A DNA stretch of 64,000 nucleotides from Chlamydomonas sphaeroides (taxonomy: Eukaryota > Chlorophyta > Chlorophyceae > Chlamydomonadales > Chlamydomonadaceae), in NCBI GenBank assembly GCA_001662425.1, contig BDDC01000042.1, forward strand, positions 23,020-87,019, written 5' to 3'. Every line of letters begins with the position of its first letter. Positions within the stretch are counted from its first letter, which is position 1. The translations under genes were made by a program, and so were the position numbers. Below, in pieces: positions 1 through 11,028 of this stretch. Below the pieces are notes generated by a model, which did not search any database, was not told where the DNA came from, and was given only the letters and a program-made list of their open reading frames with translations.

Positions 1-338
1 GTGCGGAGGAGGGGTTGGGGCGAGGGCGGAAGAGGGGTTGGGATTGGGATTGGGGTCAAGGTAGGGGTTTGGGGCTGCTGCGGCTGGGTTTGGGGCTAAT
101 GTTGGGGCGATGGGCAGTGTATTGTGGAGTGGCCAAGGTGGGGCAGGCATGTCACGTCGGTTGGCAGCCCCCCACGTTGTCCGGGGTTCTGTTGCCCTGG
201 TCACCAGGTCTGAGCGGCTCCCGCACACGGCAAGCGACTCCCTCCACGCGCTAGCTAACCTGCTGACTCCCGTGCGGGGCTGTACCGTGCCGCGCAACGA
301 GACCCCCCCTCGCCCGGCACCTTGCTCCCTGACGCCAG

Positions 339-3300
339 ACCGCCGAGAACCTCTGCACGCTGTGCACGGGCGAGAAGGGCGTGGATGGGCAAGGCGGGGC
401 TGCCGCTGCACTTCAGGGGCTGCACCTTCCACCGCGTCATCCCAAGCACGTGGAGGGGCTCTGACTGCGCAGCGGCAAGCAGGGACGGCGGCGGGGAACC
501 GCCGTGGCGGCGCGGTGCCATGAGGGGCAGGGGCAGCAGATAGACACACCGGGTTGCTGCAGGCGCTGGCGGCAGCAGCTGCACTCCCGGTAGCCAGCCA
601 GCCGGGTTGCCTGCGCCTGTGGCGCCGGTTGTTGGGTGCGTCTCTCTTGCCAGGGGGTGGTGGCACCCTGCGCTGCGGTCGGGCGGCCCGGCCCAAGCCA
701 CGCACGGCTGGCCGCCCCTCGCCGAGCCCCGCCGCCCCCACGTGCTGGCTCCGTCCCAGCGCCCACGGCTTGGCCCCGCCCCTCCCTCCTCCGCCCGCAG
801 ACTTCATGATCCAGTTCGGTGACTTAGCCGGCAACGGGACAGGTGCGCAGTGGGCTGCTGTCCGCATGCCGCCGGCCGGACGACCGCCCTCCCCCTCCCC
901 CCTAAGCCCCGACGAAACCCATGGCGCCATTTCTAGGTGACCTTTCCCTTCACTGCACTCCCTCCTTCCCCTGGACGTGGGGCCCAACACCAATGGCAGC
1001 CAGTGCGTGCCCCGGAACACTGAGGGGGACAGGGCGGGGAAGGGGAAGGGCAAAGCGGCTAGGGTTCGTGCCACGGGTGGGGTGCTGTCCATGGCAAACG
1101 CGGGTCCCAACACCAACGGCAGCCAGTGCGTGCCCTGGGGGACTGAGGGGGTCCGGTTAGGGTGGGGAGGGTTGCTTGTCCGTGGCCAACGCGGGGCCCA
1201 ACACCAACGGCAGCCAGTGGCTCCGGGGGACGAGCAGGGGAAGGGTCCAGGTTTTGTGTCGCGGGCGGCCCTGTGGGTAACCTGGCGGCCTGGGAGGAAG
1301 GGCGTGGCGGGCGTCCGGCGTGCAGGCCCTCATCATCGGTTGTTGCTGACGTGCCCTCCCTCCCCACGCCCTGCTCCCCTCCCACTCCCCTTCGCCCCAG
1401 GATCTTCGTGGCCACGGCGGCCACGCCGCACCTGGACAACAAGCACGTCGTGCTCGGCCGCGTGCTCGGGGTGGGCGGGGAGGGAGCGAGTGACCCAGGC
1501 TGTGGCAAGCTTGTGGCTGTCAGGCAGGCAGGCAGCCCGGGGCCCGGGGCTGGCTGAGCTGGACCCTGGCGGGCGGGTTGCTTGCGGCAGCCGTCAGCGG
1601 GCGCACGGTGTCGGGGCGCTGCTGGGAGGCGGCATGCCGGGCCGCTGCCCAGCCGCCGCTCGGCCGCTGCTGCTGCTGCTGCTGCTGCTGTGCTGCTCGC
1701 CGTAGTTGGTCGCCACTTGCCGCGGCAGCAGTGTCACGACGCACACGTCTCTAAGCGCCGCGCGCCGTGCGCTGCTCGCAGGGCACGGGGTGATCCGCGA
1801 GATGGGGCAGACCGAGACGGCTGAGGAAGACAAGGTGGGGCCGCGGGGCGCGGGGTCGGGGCCGGGGCGCGCTAGCAGGTGGGCCAGCGCGCGCTGGGCG
1901 GCGACGGGCTATGGCCCGCGGCCGGGGGTGCGCGGACGGCGGCGCACACCAGCGCCAAGAGCGTCTGGCGGCCAGGGCGAGCCACGGGGGCGGGGGTGCG
2001 CTGAGTATGTGGGGCGCAGCAGTGCGAGGCCAGGGCCGCTGCCGTGCGTCATATTGCTGGTGGCCTGGCCGGTTGTGATAGCCGACTGCGGGCAGCTGAG
2101 CGAGGAGGAGCAGGTGGCGGCGGCGGCGGCTCCCGGCGAGGGCGGCTCCTTCCCCGCCTTCCCCGAGGACACGCACCGGCCAGAGGGTGAGGCGCGCAGC
2201 GGCGGGCGGCGCCGGGGCGCGCGCGGGGGCGCCAGGGCCAGGGCGCTCGTGCCAAGTGCCGGCGCGGGGAGGTGGTCTGATCACGCAGCGCAAGGGGAAG
2301 ACTGGATGGGCTGGTGGTGCAGGGCAGCTCACCTGGGCAGCAGCTCGGCGGCAGGCCCCGTGAAAGAGCACTAGCAGCCGCGTCGGCAGCCGGCAGCCGG
2401 CCTCCTTACCCCCCAGGTGGTCCCCGTCGCCGGCCCCGGGCCCTCGCCTCCGCAGGCGAGCCGGAGGCGGACTTCCGGCTGCGGGCCGGAGAGGCCATCC
2501 GGCTCGAGGGCAACGAGCTGTTCAAGGTGCGAGGGGGCGAGGGGCGGGATGGCGGCTGTGTATTCTGCGGAGTGGACGAGAGGCGGCACGCGTGGCGGGG
2601 GCTTAGAAGGTTCCTTGGCGCTGGCATGGGCAACACCTCGCACGGGAGGCGGGTCCCCCCAGCCAAGACTGAGGGCGGGCAGCCCCCCACAGCAGCGGTT
2701 TCTCGCGGCGTTACCCGCCATCTTCCCCTGGCCCGCTCCTGTTTCCAGCCCGGCAAGTACGGCGATGCCGTGCTGCGGTACAGCAGCGCGCTGCGGTACG
2801 TGGGCCAGAACAACTTCTCCGAGCCGGCCGCCGTCACGGAGGCGCTCACGGACATGCTGGAGGCGGCCGTCGTGAGCTGCTGCCTGCTCAACAGGTGCGG
2901 ACACGTCGGTGCCAGGGGCCCTGCAGTCCATGCAACGGCAACCGCTGGCGTGGGCTGGTGCTGCGTGTGAGCCACGCTCGCCACACGGGGTGCGCGTTGG
3001 CGAGCTCGCCATCTCTCGACGAGCTCTCCGATAAGCTTTGACGTGGCCCGCCAGTGCCACCTGCCGCACCCAGTATGGCGTGGGCTGGTTGGTGTCCGTG
3101 GTACCGCAGCCTTCACTCGGCTGCGCGCGGCTGCAGCGGCGCGCTGCTGTCGTCACTGGCCGTTCCTCAAACCGCAGCCACGCCCTCCAGCAACCGCTCG
3201 CCGCCCGCTCGGCCCCAGGGCCGCCTGCCGGCTCAAGCTGGGCAAGGCGGAGGCCGCGCTGGCGGATGCGGAGGCTGTGCTAAAGCAGGCGCCCGACAAC

Positions 3301-3345
3301 GTCAAGGGCCTGCTCCGGAGCGGGCAGGCCAAGCTGGCTACCAAG
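339..3345 (+). CDS. CYP40: Cyclophilin-40-type peptidyl-prolyl isomerase with TPR repeats (5' partial, damaged)
   Basis: Peptidyl-prolyl cis-trans isomerase of the Cyp40 class, an Hsp90 co-chaperone in other eukaryotes. Seen in order: TAENLCTLCTGEKG (339-380), PLHFRGCTFHRVIP (to 445), NFMIQFGDLAGNGTG (801-842), GPNTNGSQ (three copies, 977-1235), TPHLDNKHVVLGRV (from 1401; His replaces the cyclophilin A Trp, a Cyp40 hallmark), GVIREM (about 1790-1833), VVIADCGQL (about 2075-2190), then TPR helices EAIRLEGNELFK (2454-2527), 2751-2895 and 3222-3345 (DNVKGLLRSGQAKL). The first exon(s) lie upstream of the window. Odd points: one surplus base shifts the frame between 380 and 385; the segment normally containing ESIYG and DENF is not found; the donor after GRVLG and the acceptor before GHGVIREM disagree in phase; no third-TPR/C-terminal exon is recognisable after 3345, where read-through stops at 3384. 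Identity is firm; intactness is doubtful (pseudogene or assembly errors). Confidence 0.8.
977..1235 (+). repeat. Three tandem degenerate copies of the cyclophilin GPNTNGSQ exon segment
   Basis: The stretch encoding GPNTNGSQ occurs at about 980-1010, 1103-1133 and 1195-1220. Copies 1 and 2 also share the downstream GTGCGTGCCC and an ACTGAGGGGG block. Copies 2 and 3 share an upstream LS(M/V)ANA stretch. Only one copy can belong to the normal protein, so this looks like local partial exon duplication. Confidence 0.75.
1665..1690. repeat. (GCT)n microsatellite
   Basis: Eight to nine uninterrupted GCT/CTG triplets lie in a cyclophilin-gene intron. Confidence 0.9.
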
Positions 3346-3384
3346 GTGGGGCTGGGTAGAGAGGGCAAGGCCCCGGTCAATTGA

Positions 3385-4776
3385 TTAATTGCAGTTGATC
3401 GGTTCCGCCGAAAATGGTTATCGGTGGCCATTGGGTGGAGCAAAACCACCGGAAGATACGAGGCCTGGCGCCTGGGCTGGGTGCAGGGGCGGGGGCGGGG
3501 CTGGATGGGGAACAAGAGCAGGGGGTGAGGCGGAGGCAGGTCCTGGGCTGGTCGGGGCGGTGTGGGTGCGGAGCAGGAGGGGGCCAGAGTGCGGCACGAC
3601 CAGGCAAGGTTTGCTGTCCAGACCCGCGTCACAAGGGCCTGGGGCCGGGGCGCTGGCAGGGGTAACCTGGGCCGGGTGAGTCTGGGTGCAATCTCGGACC
3701 CACGACCCCTGGCCCCTTCACCAACCTGGACATGGCCGGGCCGCGCTTGACTGCAGAACTTATGGCCAGCAAGGCCTCCGCCCCCCGGCTTCGCGCTAGC
3801 ACAAGAATACGGTTGTTATCACAGCAGCCACCTCCCAGCCAGCCACAGGCACGGCCAGGAGGCAGGGCCCACCCTCCAGGGCAACTCAGCCCCCAACACT
3901 GCTACGCTTACGCTTGGCACGGCTAGCTGCGTCTGAGCTCGGCCGCTTGCCGCGGGCGCCGCAGCCGCTTCCTCTAGGGTCTAGGGCTCTAGGCCCCGGA
4001 GCGGAGGTGGCGGCGGCGGCGGTCCCGCCCCGGCCCCTGCCGTCAGAGCTCGGTCGGCCGCGCAGCTGCTGGGTGCGTGGTGCTGGGGTGGGCACGCCAG
4101 AGCGTTGGTGTGAGGCACCCGGCTAGCCTCATGCGTGCATCCTTCGTTCTAGCTTATCATATCCTACGTGCAGATGCGGTGCTGTCCGCCGGTTGAGGGG
4201 CGTGGCGCACGCTGCTTACCGCTGTGGCCCGTGAACCCGCCTGTACGCACCTCGAAACGGACGGGCCGCAGACCAGCTTCATTTGTAATATGGTTCGGTG
4301 CCCAGCAGGTTGCGGCCCACCGCCGCGCCTGTGCGTCCACCCGCAGCGGCCCTGAGTGTCCCGAGCTCGCACCTCGCAGCAGCCCCTACATTCCGCAGCT
4401 CGTAATTTACTACCGCCTGGCTGGAGAGGCTGCCGGGGTGTCGTCACTTCGTACGGGGGTGGAGGTGGAGGCGATGGATGATGTTGTCCAGGGCGGCGGC
4501 GCTGCGGGGCCAACAGTCCAGCGGCCTGTGGTCCTACACGCTGTGTCTGGTGGTGGTGGCGGTCTTCCAGGAGGCAGTTGGCGGTATGGTTGCCGTGGGA
4601 GACTGCGGGGAAAGCTCGTGTGTCGTACGGGTGACCACAGTGCGGTCACGGTCCATGCCGGCGCTGCCGTGCAAAGCCTCGCATAGGTAGCAACACCCCA
4701 TGGGAAAGTAGCCAGCACAAGAGCTTGCCGCCGACTTTGACACCGTATCATCACCTCGTGCTGGTTTTTACTGCCA
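3385..4776. other. Gene-poor stretch between the cyclophilin and the next gene
   Basis: I searched this stretch for the missing Cyp40 C-terminal exons and found none. It is GC-rich with G-runs and short meaningless open frames. A TGTAA motif at 4284-4288 could end the cyclophilin transcript, and the last several hundred bases probably hold the next gene's promoter and 5' UTR. Confidence 0.5.
4284..4288 (+). terminator. Candidate TGTAA polyadenylation signal (cyclophilin gene)
   Basis: TGTAA is the usual volvocine poly(A) signal. This one is the candidate I noted between the last recognisable cyclophilin exon and the next start codon. Confidence 0.35.
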
Positions 4777-7700
4777 ATGGACTTACTAACAGGACGCTCG
4801 CGGCAGCTTGTCTCGCAACAACATATGCCTATCCCGGCTCGGCGGCGGGTCCCTTTGGTGCTCGCACTGCATCCGGCTCACCACATCGCAAGAGCAGCCG
4901 AGCGAGCACCCGCCCGCATTATCACCCACAGCACCAGCGAGCGCGATGCAGCAGTGTCGGGGACGCGAGCTGCGCTCACAGACGCCGAGTACCAGGTGCG
5001 ATGACTCCCCCACGACACACACACCCCCACGACCTCGTCCCACGCCCTTCAACCACTAAGGCCCCCCTCTCGCCACAGTCGTTCGTATTCGAACTCGCTC
5101 CGCTGTCAACCCAGCAGCTGCGCGAGACTGCGGCACAGCGTCAGCAGGAGCTGCTCGATTCGCGCTTCCTGTTCTGGCTGCGCGACCGCGAGCGGCGGCA
5201 GGGCGCTCCGGCCGCAGAGCGAGAGCTACTAGCCCGCCTGGGGCAGGAGCTGACGATGATGCGCGAGTGGATAGGTGGGCTGGGGGCTGCGGAGGTGGCA
5301 AGGGCGGCGGCTGGGCAGGGGCGACGTGCGGATGGACGGGTCTGGTGGGGGCTGGGGACGGGGTGCCGAACAGGCGGGGGCCGCGGTGAGGAAGGCCGGG
5401 GAGGTCGGGTTGACATCTCTGGCGGTACATCCACGTATGTGGCGGGCAATGCTTGTGAGCAATAGCGGCAAGGACTGCATGCAGCAGGCAGGGGGGCAGG
5501 GCCATGCAGCAGGCAGGGGCGACGGCTGAGCAGCGGGGTTCCAAGGCTGCAACAGCGGGATCCACCCAGCCGCTCCAGCCCCGTCCCATTGCCGCCCGCC
5601 TCGGCGCTCCCTGCACAGGCGCCTGACGCTCTCGCTGTGTACCTAACCATGTCGCCCCAACTTCAACTCGCTCCCACCCAGAGGAACAGTCCAACCGTAC
5701 GCTACTGCCCAGCCTGGCCTCCTCGCTGGCCTACAATAACCTGGCGCGCTGGCGGGAGGAGACGGGCAAGAAGGAGCCGCAGGCGAGGCCGCGGAGCATT
5801 GAACAGTAGACCCACCACGCGACCGCGCTTCGCCGCGGCCTGCACGACGCCGTGGTGCCGGGAGCTGCCGCATGCCGGGGGACTGGCTTGGGGCGGAGGG
5901 GGTGTGCGGCGCTCCGACTCACATCACGGGCTGCTGTCAGTATTGCTGCTTAACCCTTGAGCGTTTCCGCTGCTGCTCCACGATTTCTCCCCAGCAGGTG
6001 GTGGCGGGTGTGGACCTGGACCAGCTGTACCGCCTGGGGGAGCAGGTGGGCGGCGGGGCGGGACGGCGGGCGGGAGGGCTGCGCGTGGCAGCACCTGCCT
6101 GGGCCCCGCGAGAGGCGGCGGCGAGGGCGAAGGGTGGGCGGGGAGGCCGTCGAAGGGGGCCGAGACGGCAGCTAGCAGGCGCCCGCTGCAAGGCGCAGGA
6201 GGCACCATAGCAGCCGCTGCGCTGGCAGCCGTGAATGGCCTGCTTGTCGAATTGGCGGCCAGCCCTGTGTCAGCCTCATGTTGTAGATCAGTCTGACCTG
6301 CGTCTAGCCTGATCTGCGACATGAGGCCAGCTCAGCAGGAGATGTACGACACGAGGTGGCTGGCTGTACGACACGAGCGGGCTAAACCGCACGGGATCGC
6401 AGTCGGCCGTCGCATGTACGCGTCAGGGCACAGTAGCCACCGGTTGCCGTGCCTCGATAGCGTTCCACCGTCTGGGTGCACGTGACCTGCTCCTCCCCGG
6501 GGCGGGCAGCCCGTTGTCGCGTGGAACTATCGTCGGGGGCATAGGGCACGGGCTGGGGCTGGCGGCAACTGCCGCAGACAATCCATGGCGCTCAGCAGGC
6601 TCAAGACCGGCTCAAGACCGGCCAGCTAGGCGTCTGTGCGCCTGGCGCTGGCGAGGCCCTGTCCCTGGAACCGGACCGCACCCAAGACCTCGCCCGCGGC
6701 CCTCCCTCCCTCCCTTCTTCCGCATGGGCGCAGGAGGAGCGCAAGCTGCGGGAGAGCATGGAGCGGGGAGGAGCGGGAGGCAGCGGGGGGCTGGCCCCCC
6801 GGCGGGAGCCCAGCCGCAGCAGTATCGAGGAGTTCACCAAGGTGCACAAGGGGTCCGGCGGTATGCCATGATACGCATATGTTGGGAATGTGCGTCCGCG
6901 TGTCACTGTCGCATGGAGGAGTCCACGGTAGAATGGGCGGGACAGCAGCTCTCGCCAAGGTGCTGGTCGGGGCGGTTGCCCGCTGCAGCCAAGAGCTTAT
7001 GTGGCCCACAGCTTCGCTGGCCATGGATGAGAGAGAGTACATGCTTACACGCTGACAGTTGACTCTCGATCACTCATCCTCCTCTCCGCACCACGCCCCG
7101 CAGCACAACGCGGCCTACTCGGAGCTGGCCGCCGCCGCCATGGCGCGAGTGCGCTCCCGGCTGCTGGGCTACGACGACGATGGGCCCTCCGCGGCGGAGG
7201 CGGCTCTGACGGCGCTGCTGGCCTGCGTCGGCGGCTCCGGGGAGCGCGCCACGTTCCTGCCGGACGCCTTCACGCCGCCAGGCCTGGAGGTGGGTGCCGC
7301 CGCCCGGGCCTAGCTGAGCAGCTGAGGGGCGAGGACAGCGGGTCCGGGGCGGCGGTCCTGGTACCCACTGCGTCTTGCAGCAGGCGGGCAGCTGGGCAGG
7401 CGCTGGCGGTTGGGTGCTGCGGCGGGGGGCTGCGGGGCGCTGCCACCCCAACATGGGCAGGGCCGTGGTGGTGGCCGCGGCGCCAGGGCGGCGGGCATCA
7501 TGGGGCTCAAGCAAGTGCCCAGGCCACGGAGGGCGTCTGGCAGCGGTGTCGGCTGCTGCTGACATGGCTCCTGGCCCCTGGGTGGTGCGGACACAGGTGC
7601 TGCCGGAGGCCTCGGCAAGCGGCGGGGCAGGAGCCCAGACCGGCGCTGGCAACAGCGCCAGCGCTAGCGCAAAGCCGACGTTTGTGGTGACGACGCCTAA

Positions 7701-8517
7701 CGCGCTGGCGGCCGCGACACGCGCCCGGCTGGCCTCGCTATCAGCCGCCGGTGCGACCGCTGCGGGCCCTGCCGCCGCCGCACCTCCTGCCGGCGGCGCC
7801 GCCGCGCCGGCGGCGGCCTCTGCCTTGACCACTTCGGACCCCAGCCCCAGCCCGCAGCCCTCCTCGCCGCCGCTGCCGGCGTGGCGGCCCAAGGGCCGCG
7901 CCGCCGCCGCCTCGGCAGGGCAGCCGCCGGCGCCGCCCGCTGCGGGCGGTGCCGCAGCAGGAGCAGGGGCGGCTGGCGCTGCGAGCGGCGGCGCGCCAGT
8001 GGCGGCGGCGGCAGCGGTCCCCAGCCCACCGCGGCGGCTGCCCAGTGGCGAGGACGAGGCCGAGGCGCTGGAGGAGCTGCTCGTCCTGATCGACGAGTAC
8101 GACAGGTGGGTTGCTCCCGTGGGTTTCAACACCACATTGATGAGGACGGTTTGCACGCGGCCGTGCAAGCGGTGGCAGGGTACCTGGCAGTTGTGCTTCT
8201 GGGGCCCTCTTTACGCCCCTGCCACAACCCGGGTCAACCCGCCCTTAGCTGCCTCCATCTGTGAACCTCTGGCGTGATGCGTGCTGACTGCGTTAGGACA
8301 TCGTGCTTGGTGCGCTCGACTTACAGAGGCCGATCCAGCGCCCTCGCCTGAGAATTGTGCGCCTGCTGTGCCCTTTCCCCCGCGCCCCGCCCGGCCCCGA
8401 TTTGATCCGGCTCCTGGTCGCCTGCTGTGCCCCGTCCCCTTGCCCGCCCTCGCCAGGCACGTGTACTCCAACAAGACGCCGCTGGAGCGGATGGGGCACA
8501 ACCGCGGGCCCTGGTAG
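4777..8517 (+). CDS. Unrecognised conserved-looking protein, 484 residues, eight exons
   Basis: Function not recognised. Exons: 4777-4995, 5079-5274, 5682-5806, 5995-6045, 6734-6841, 7104-7289, 7597-8105, 8457-8517; all join in frame and the protein ends GHNRGPW. The N terminus (ATG 4777; alternative ATG 4823) is Arg/Ala-rich and could be an organelle transit peptide. The middle is helical and charged (QLRETAAQRQQELLDSRF, LYRLGEQEERKLRESMERG, SIEEFTKHNAAYSELAAAA). Residues about 300-450 are a low-complexity Ala/Pro/Gly linker, followed by an acidic helix (EALEELLVLIDEYDR). Anomaly: after exon 3 the genome reads CAG|TAGACC, an in-frame stop with no legal donor. One additional G would restore CAG|GTAGAC and exact phase with exon 4, so I infer a 1-bp deletion or assembly error rather than two genes. 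If the base is truly absent, the product stops at 5809. A TGTAA lies at 8819-8823. Confidence 0.7.
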
Positions 8518-8818
8518 CGCGCTGTGCCGCGTGCGGTGGCAGTGCGCCTGCTGTGGAGGGGTGCCGCCGCTGATTGCGGCGACGGTGGGGAGGGCCTTTC
8601 AGAGTGCAAGCACGGAAGCTAGAGGAGATGAGGATTGCTTTTTTGGTTCGGGCTGGAGTCCGGGGTGCGGCAGGCGCTGCGGTACGATGCCTGCTGGCGG
8701 CCGGCAAAAAGGTGTTCGAAGCCGTGTTTCTGCGCAGCCCGCACGGCCTGGCAGGGCCTGGCTGCAGCCGACGGTGCTCGTCGTAGCACGCCTGTCAACA
8801 GCAACACAGCGCTGCTTT

Positions 8819-8823
8819 TGTAA
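8819..8823 (+). terminator. TGTAA polyadenylation signal
   Basis: TGTAA lies about 300 bases after the stop at 8517, a normal volvocine 3' UTR distance. Confidence 0.5.
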
Positions 8824-9012
8824 GGCTGCTGGAGGTGGCGTGTCCTGCACGTGACGGTTTGTCCGCTAAGCGAGCATGGCGAAGAGTCTCCTCAAGAGGC
8901 CTTGAGCTCCTCGCTCCGTACGGTGATGTACGGCGGCGTGTGTGCTGCCACATACCAGGGCCCCGGTCCACGCATGCATATGTGCAACCAGCCTTCCCTG
9001 TGACCCAACACC

Positions 9013-9018
9013 TATATA
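9013..9018 (+). promoter_or_regulatory. Possible TATA box
   Basis: TATATA lies about 40 bases upstream of the DUF4399 start codon. AT-rich hexamers are rare in this GC-rich background, but the transcription start is unknown, and the position is close to the ATG for a TATA element. Confidence 0.35.
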
Positions 9019-9056
9019 GCCCTCGTCGCACGTCTCGACCACCTAGCCGCACCAAG

Positions 9057-10539
9057 ATGGCTCTCGCTACCCGCATGCACGCTGCTAAGGTTGCGCCCTG
9101 CCGCTCGGGCCGCCGCGCTACCGTCGTGTGCCAGGCTAGCATTGGCGACAAGCTGAGGACCACGGCCGCGGCGGTGCTGCTGTCCGGCAGTAAGCTTGCG
9201 TCGTCGCGTGCAAGCCTTGCAAATTGCGCGACCCTCCAACCACGACACGCCGACCGCAGGCCTTGCCGTGGCTCCGGCCCTCGCTAACGGTGTATCTTTC
9301 GTCGGCGTGTCTTCTGGCGCGACCGTGTCCAGCCCTGTGCACATCGACTTCGCTGTGGACGGCCTCACCGTGAAGCCCGCTGGTGAGTGGCCAAGGAACG
9401 ATTGGTAAAAATTGCAACGCATGAGCTACTCTGGGCCGAGCGCATGCATGGTGGAATCTGGCTCGCGTCGCACGACGCAAGCGTGTGCCCCCCACCTTCT
9501 AGCATAGCCGATCATGGCTTTCAATGACTGGCTCGCGTGGACTCCTCCATCTCGGAGCACCTGTGGTGTGGCACCTTCGTTGGGTTTCGGGGGGGCAAGT
9601 CAGGCACGCCGGGTGGGTGGGGTTGGGCGTGCCGGACACAACGGCACCCGCGGGCGTCCCCGTACATCGCCTCAAGTTCGTCGATTCAATGCAAATTCTG
9701 TAGCCGCGGCGACTTTTTGCACCTTGACCTCCCCACTCCGCAAGTCCTCAGCCGCGACACGCCTCGCCGCACAAGGCGCCCTCACTAGTGCGCGCAAGTT
9801 ACCACCGCCACAGCGTCGCCATCGCGCCAACCCCAGGCCGTCAATCACGCTGCGCTGCACCCCTCTCCCCCTTTCCTTCCGCGCCCCGCGCCCGCAGCCG
9901 AGGGCATCGTGCCGGGCACCGGCCACCACCACCTCATCGTGGACGCGCCCGCGCCCGAGGAGGGCGAGGCCATCCCCTTCGACGACGCGCACAAGCACTT
10001 TGGCAAGGGCCAGACCGGCGTGGACCTTGAGCTGGTGGGTGAGGGCTGGCAGCAGTGCCGGACCGGACAATGGGCACGGCCCTGAGATGCCCAGGGCAGG
10101 CCTCGGACAGAAGGCCCGGGGTGGACCTGGGATGAGAGATTGAGACCCCGCGAGGCCTTGGGCCCCGGCAGGCCTGGAAGACCCTGGCAGGCCGTGACAG
10201 GCCGTGGCAGGTCTCGACGGGCCCTGGGAGGTCCTGGGTCCTTGGCAGGCCTGGGAGGCCTTGACAGGCCCAGGGAGGCCCTGGCAGGCCTGGGAGGCTC
10301 TCAGCTCGTAGTGTCTGCCTCGGGCTGCCACCCTTCGTCGCCCTGCACTGGCCCTGCACTGTCGCTGCTGCGTCTGAGGGGTACACGCTGTTTGCGACAA
10401 GGCCCGGCCGCTCCCCGCTGCCGCATGTCCTCTCCCGCAGGCCCCCGGCAAGCACACCCTGACGCTGCAGTTCGCCAACGCGGCGCACCAGAGCTACGGC
10501 CCCGCCTACTCCAAGACCATTTCGGTCACCGTGAAGTAG
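9057..10539 (+). CDS. DUF4399-domain protein with plastid/thylakoid-lumen leader
   Basis: A 163-residue protein from four exons (9057-9189, 9260-9382, 9898-10034, 10441-10539) that sum exactly in frame. The N terminus is basic and Ala/Arg-rich with VVCQAS near residue 25, typical of an algal chloroplast transit peptide. It is followed by a hydrophobic stretch (AAAVLLSGSLAVAPALA) ending in an AxA-type site, suggesting transfer to the thylakoid lumen. The mature part has the DUF4399 signatures: VSFVGVSSGATVSSPVHIDF, GTGHHHLIVD, HKHFGKGQT, PGKHTLTLQFANAAHQSYGP. The family has no settled biochemical role; the clustered His residues are characteristic of it. A TATA-like element and TGTAA (10723-10727) frame the gene. 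Lumen location is inferred, not shown. Confidence 0.88.
10140..10312. repeat. Minisatellite-like CCTGGCAGGCC repeats in intron 3 of the DUF4399 gene
   Basis: Many imperfect copies of an 11-17 base unit around CCTGGCAGGC/CCTGGGAGGCC fill this part of the intron. They are purine-pyrimidine rich and contain short self-complementary GGCC cores. Confidence 0.75.
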
Positions 10540-10722
10540 AGGCGCAGCGCTAACAAGCGAAGGTTTTGGGAGAGGCGAAGGGGCTGGGGTGCCGGGGATG
10601 GCGTATGGGCCCCGACCACATGTCGTGGTGGGAAGTGGAGGCTGCAGAGCTTGGTAATACTCGTGCGCGCGTATGTGCGGGGGCGGGAAGAAGCAAGGGC
10701 GCGCCAGGAACCGGGGAAGTCC

Positions 10723-10727
10723 TGTAA
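10723..10727 (+). terminator. TGTAA polyadenylation signal
   Basis: TGTAA lies about 185 bases past the DUF4399 stop codon. Confidence 0.55.
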
Positions 10728-10758
10728 CGCCCGTGCCAACATTCCATAGAGACTCTTC

Positions 10759-10798
10759 AGCTCTTGCGGCAAGATGTTAGCTCTTGCGGCAAGATGTT
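10759..10798. repeat. Perfect 20-bp tandem duplication
   Basis: The unit AGCTCTTGCGGCAAGATGTT occurs twice with no spacer, between the DUF4399 gene and the zinc-protein gene. Confidence 0.9.
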
Positions 10799-11028
10799 AC
10801 CACCCATATGTTGATGTGTTGAGCGAGGCGTCTCGGTTTGGGCTTTGCCAAACCCGAGCGACCGATGCGAACCTTCCCAAGTACTGCTCTGGGCGCTATT
10901 ACAATAGCAGCGCTCCTCTGACTGTACACAGTATCGCCTCTGCAACTCCGACACCTCAAGCTAGCGAGACCACAGAGCTTCTTTCACAGACCTTCCAAGG
11001 CATTCTTTTTTTGCTCGCTCCAGCAACC

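Larger units (their letters stand above)
8518..9056. other. Intergenic: 3' UTR of the upstream gene and promoter of the DUF4399 gene
   Basis: No coding exon is seen. It contains TGTAA at 8819-8823 and a TATA-like element just before the next start codon. Confidence 0.6.

Noticed and set aside
1..110. G-rich GGGTTTGGGG-like tract resembling telomeric or G-quadruplex repeat
   Set aside because: Units are irregular and do not match the algal TTTTAGGG telomere repeat. It most likely lies in an intron of the cyclophilin gene.
5872..8517. A separate gene starting at ATG 5872
   Set aside because: The sequence between this ATG and 5994 looks like intron, and exon 4 joins exon 3 exactly if one G is restored at the donor. 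One gene is the simpler reading, though not proven.
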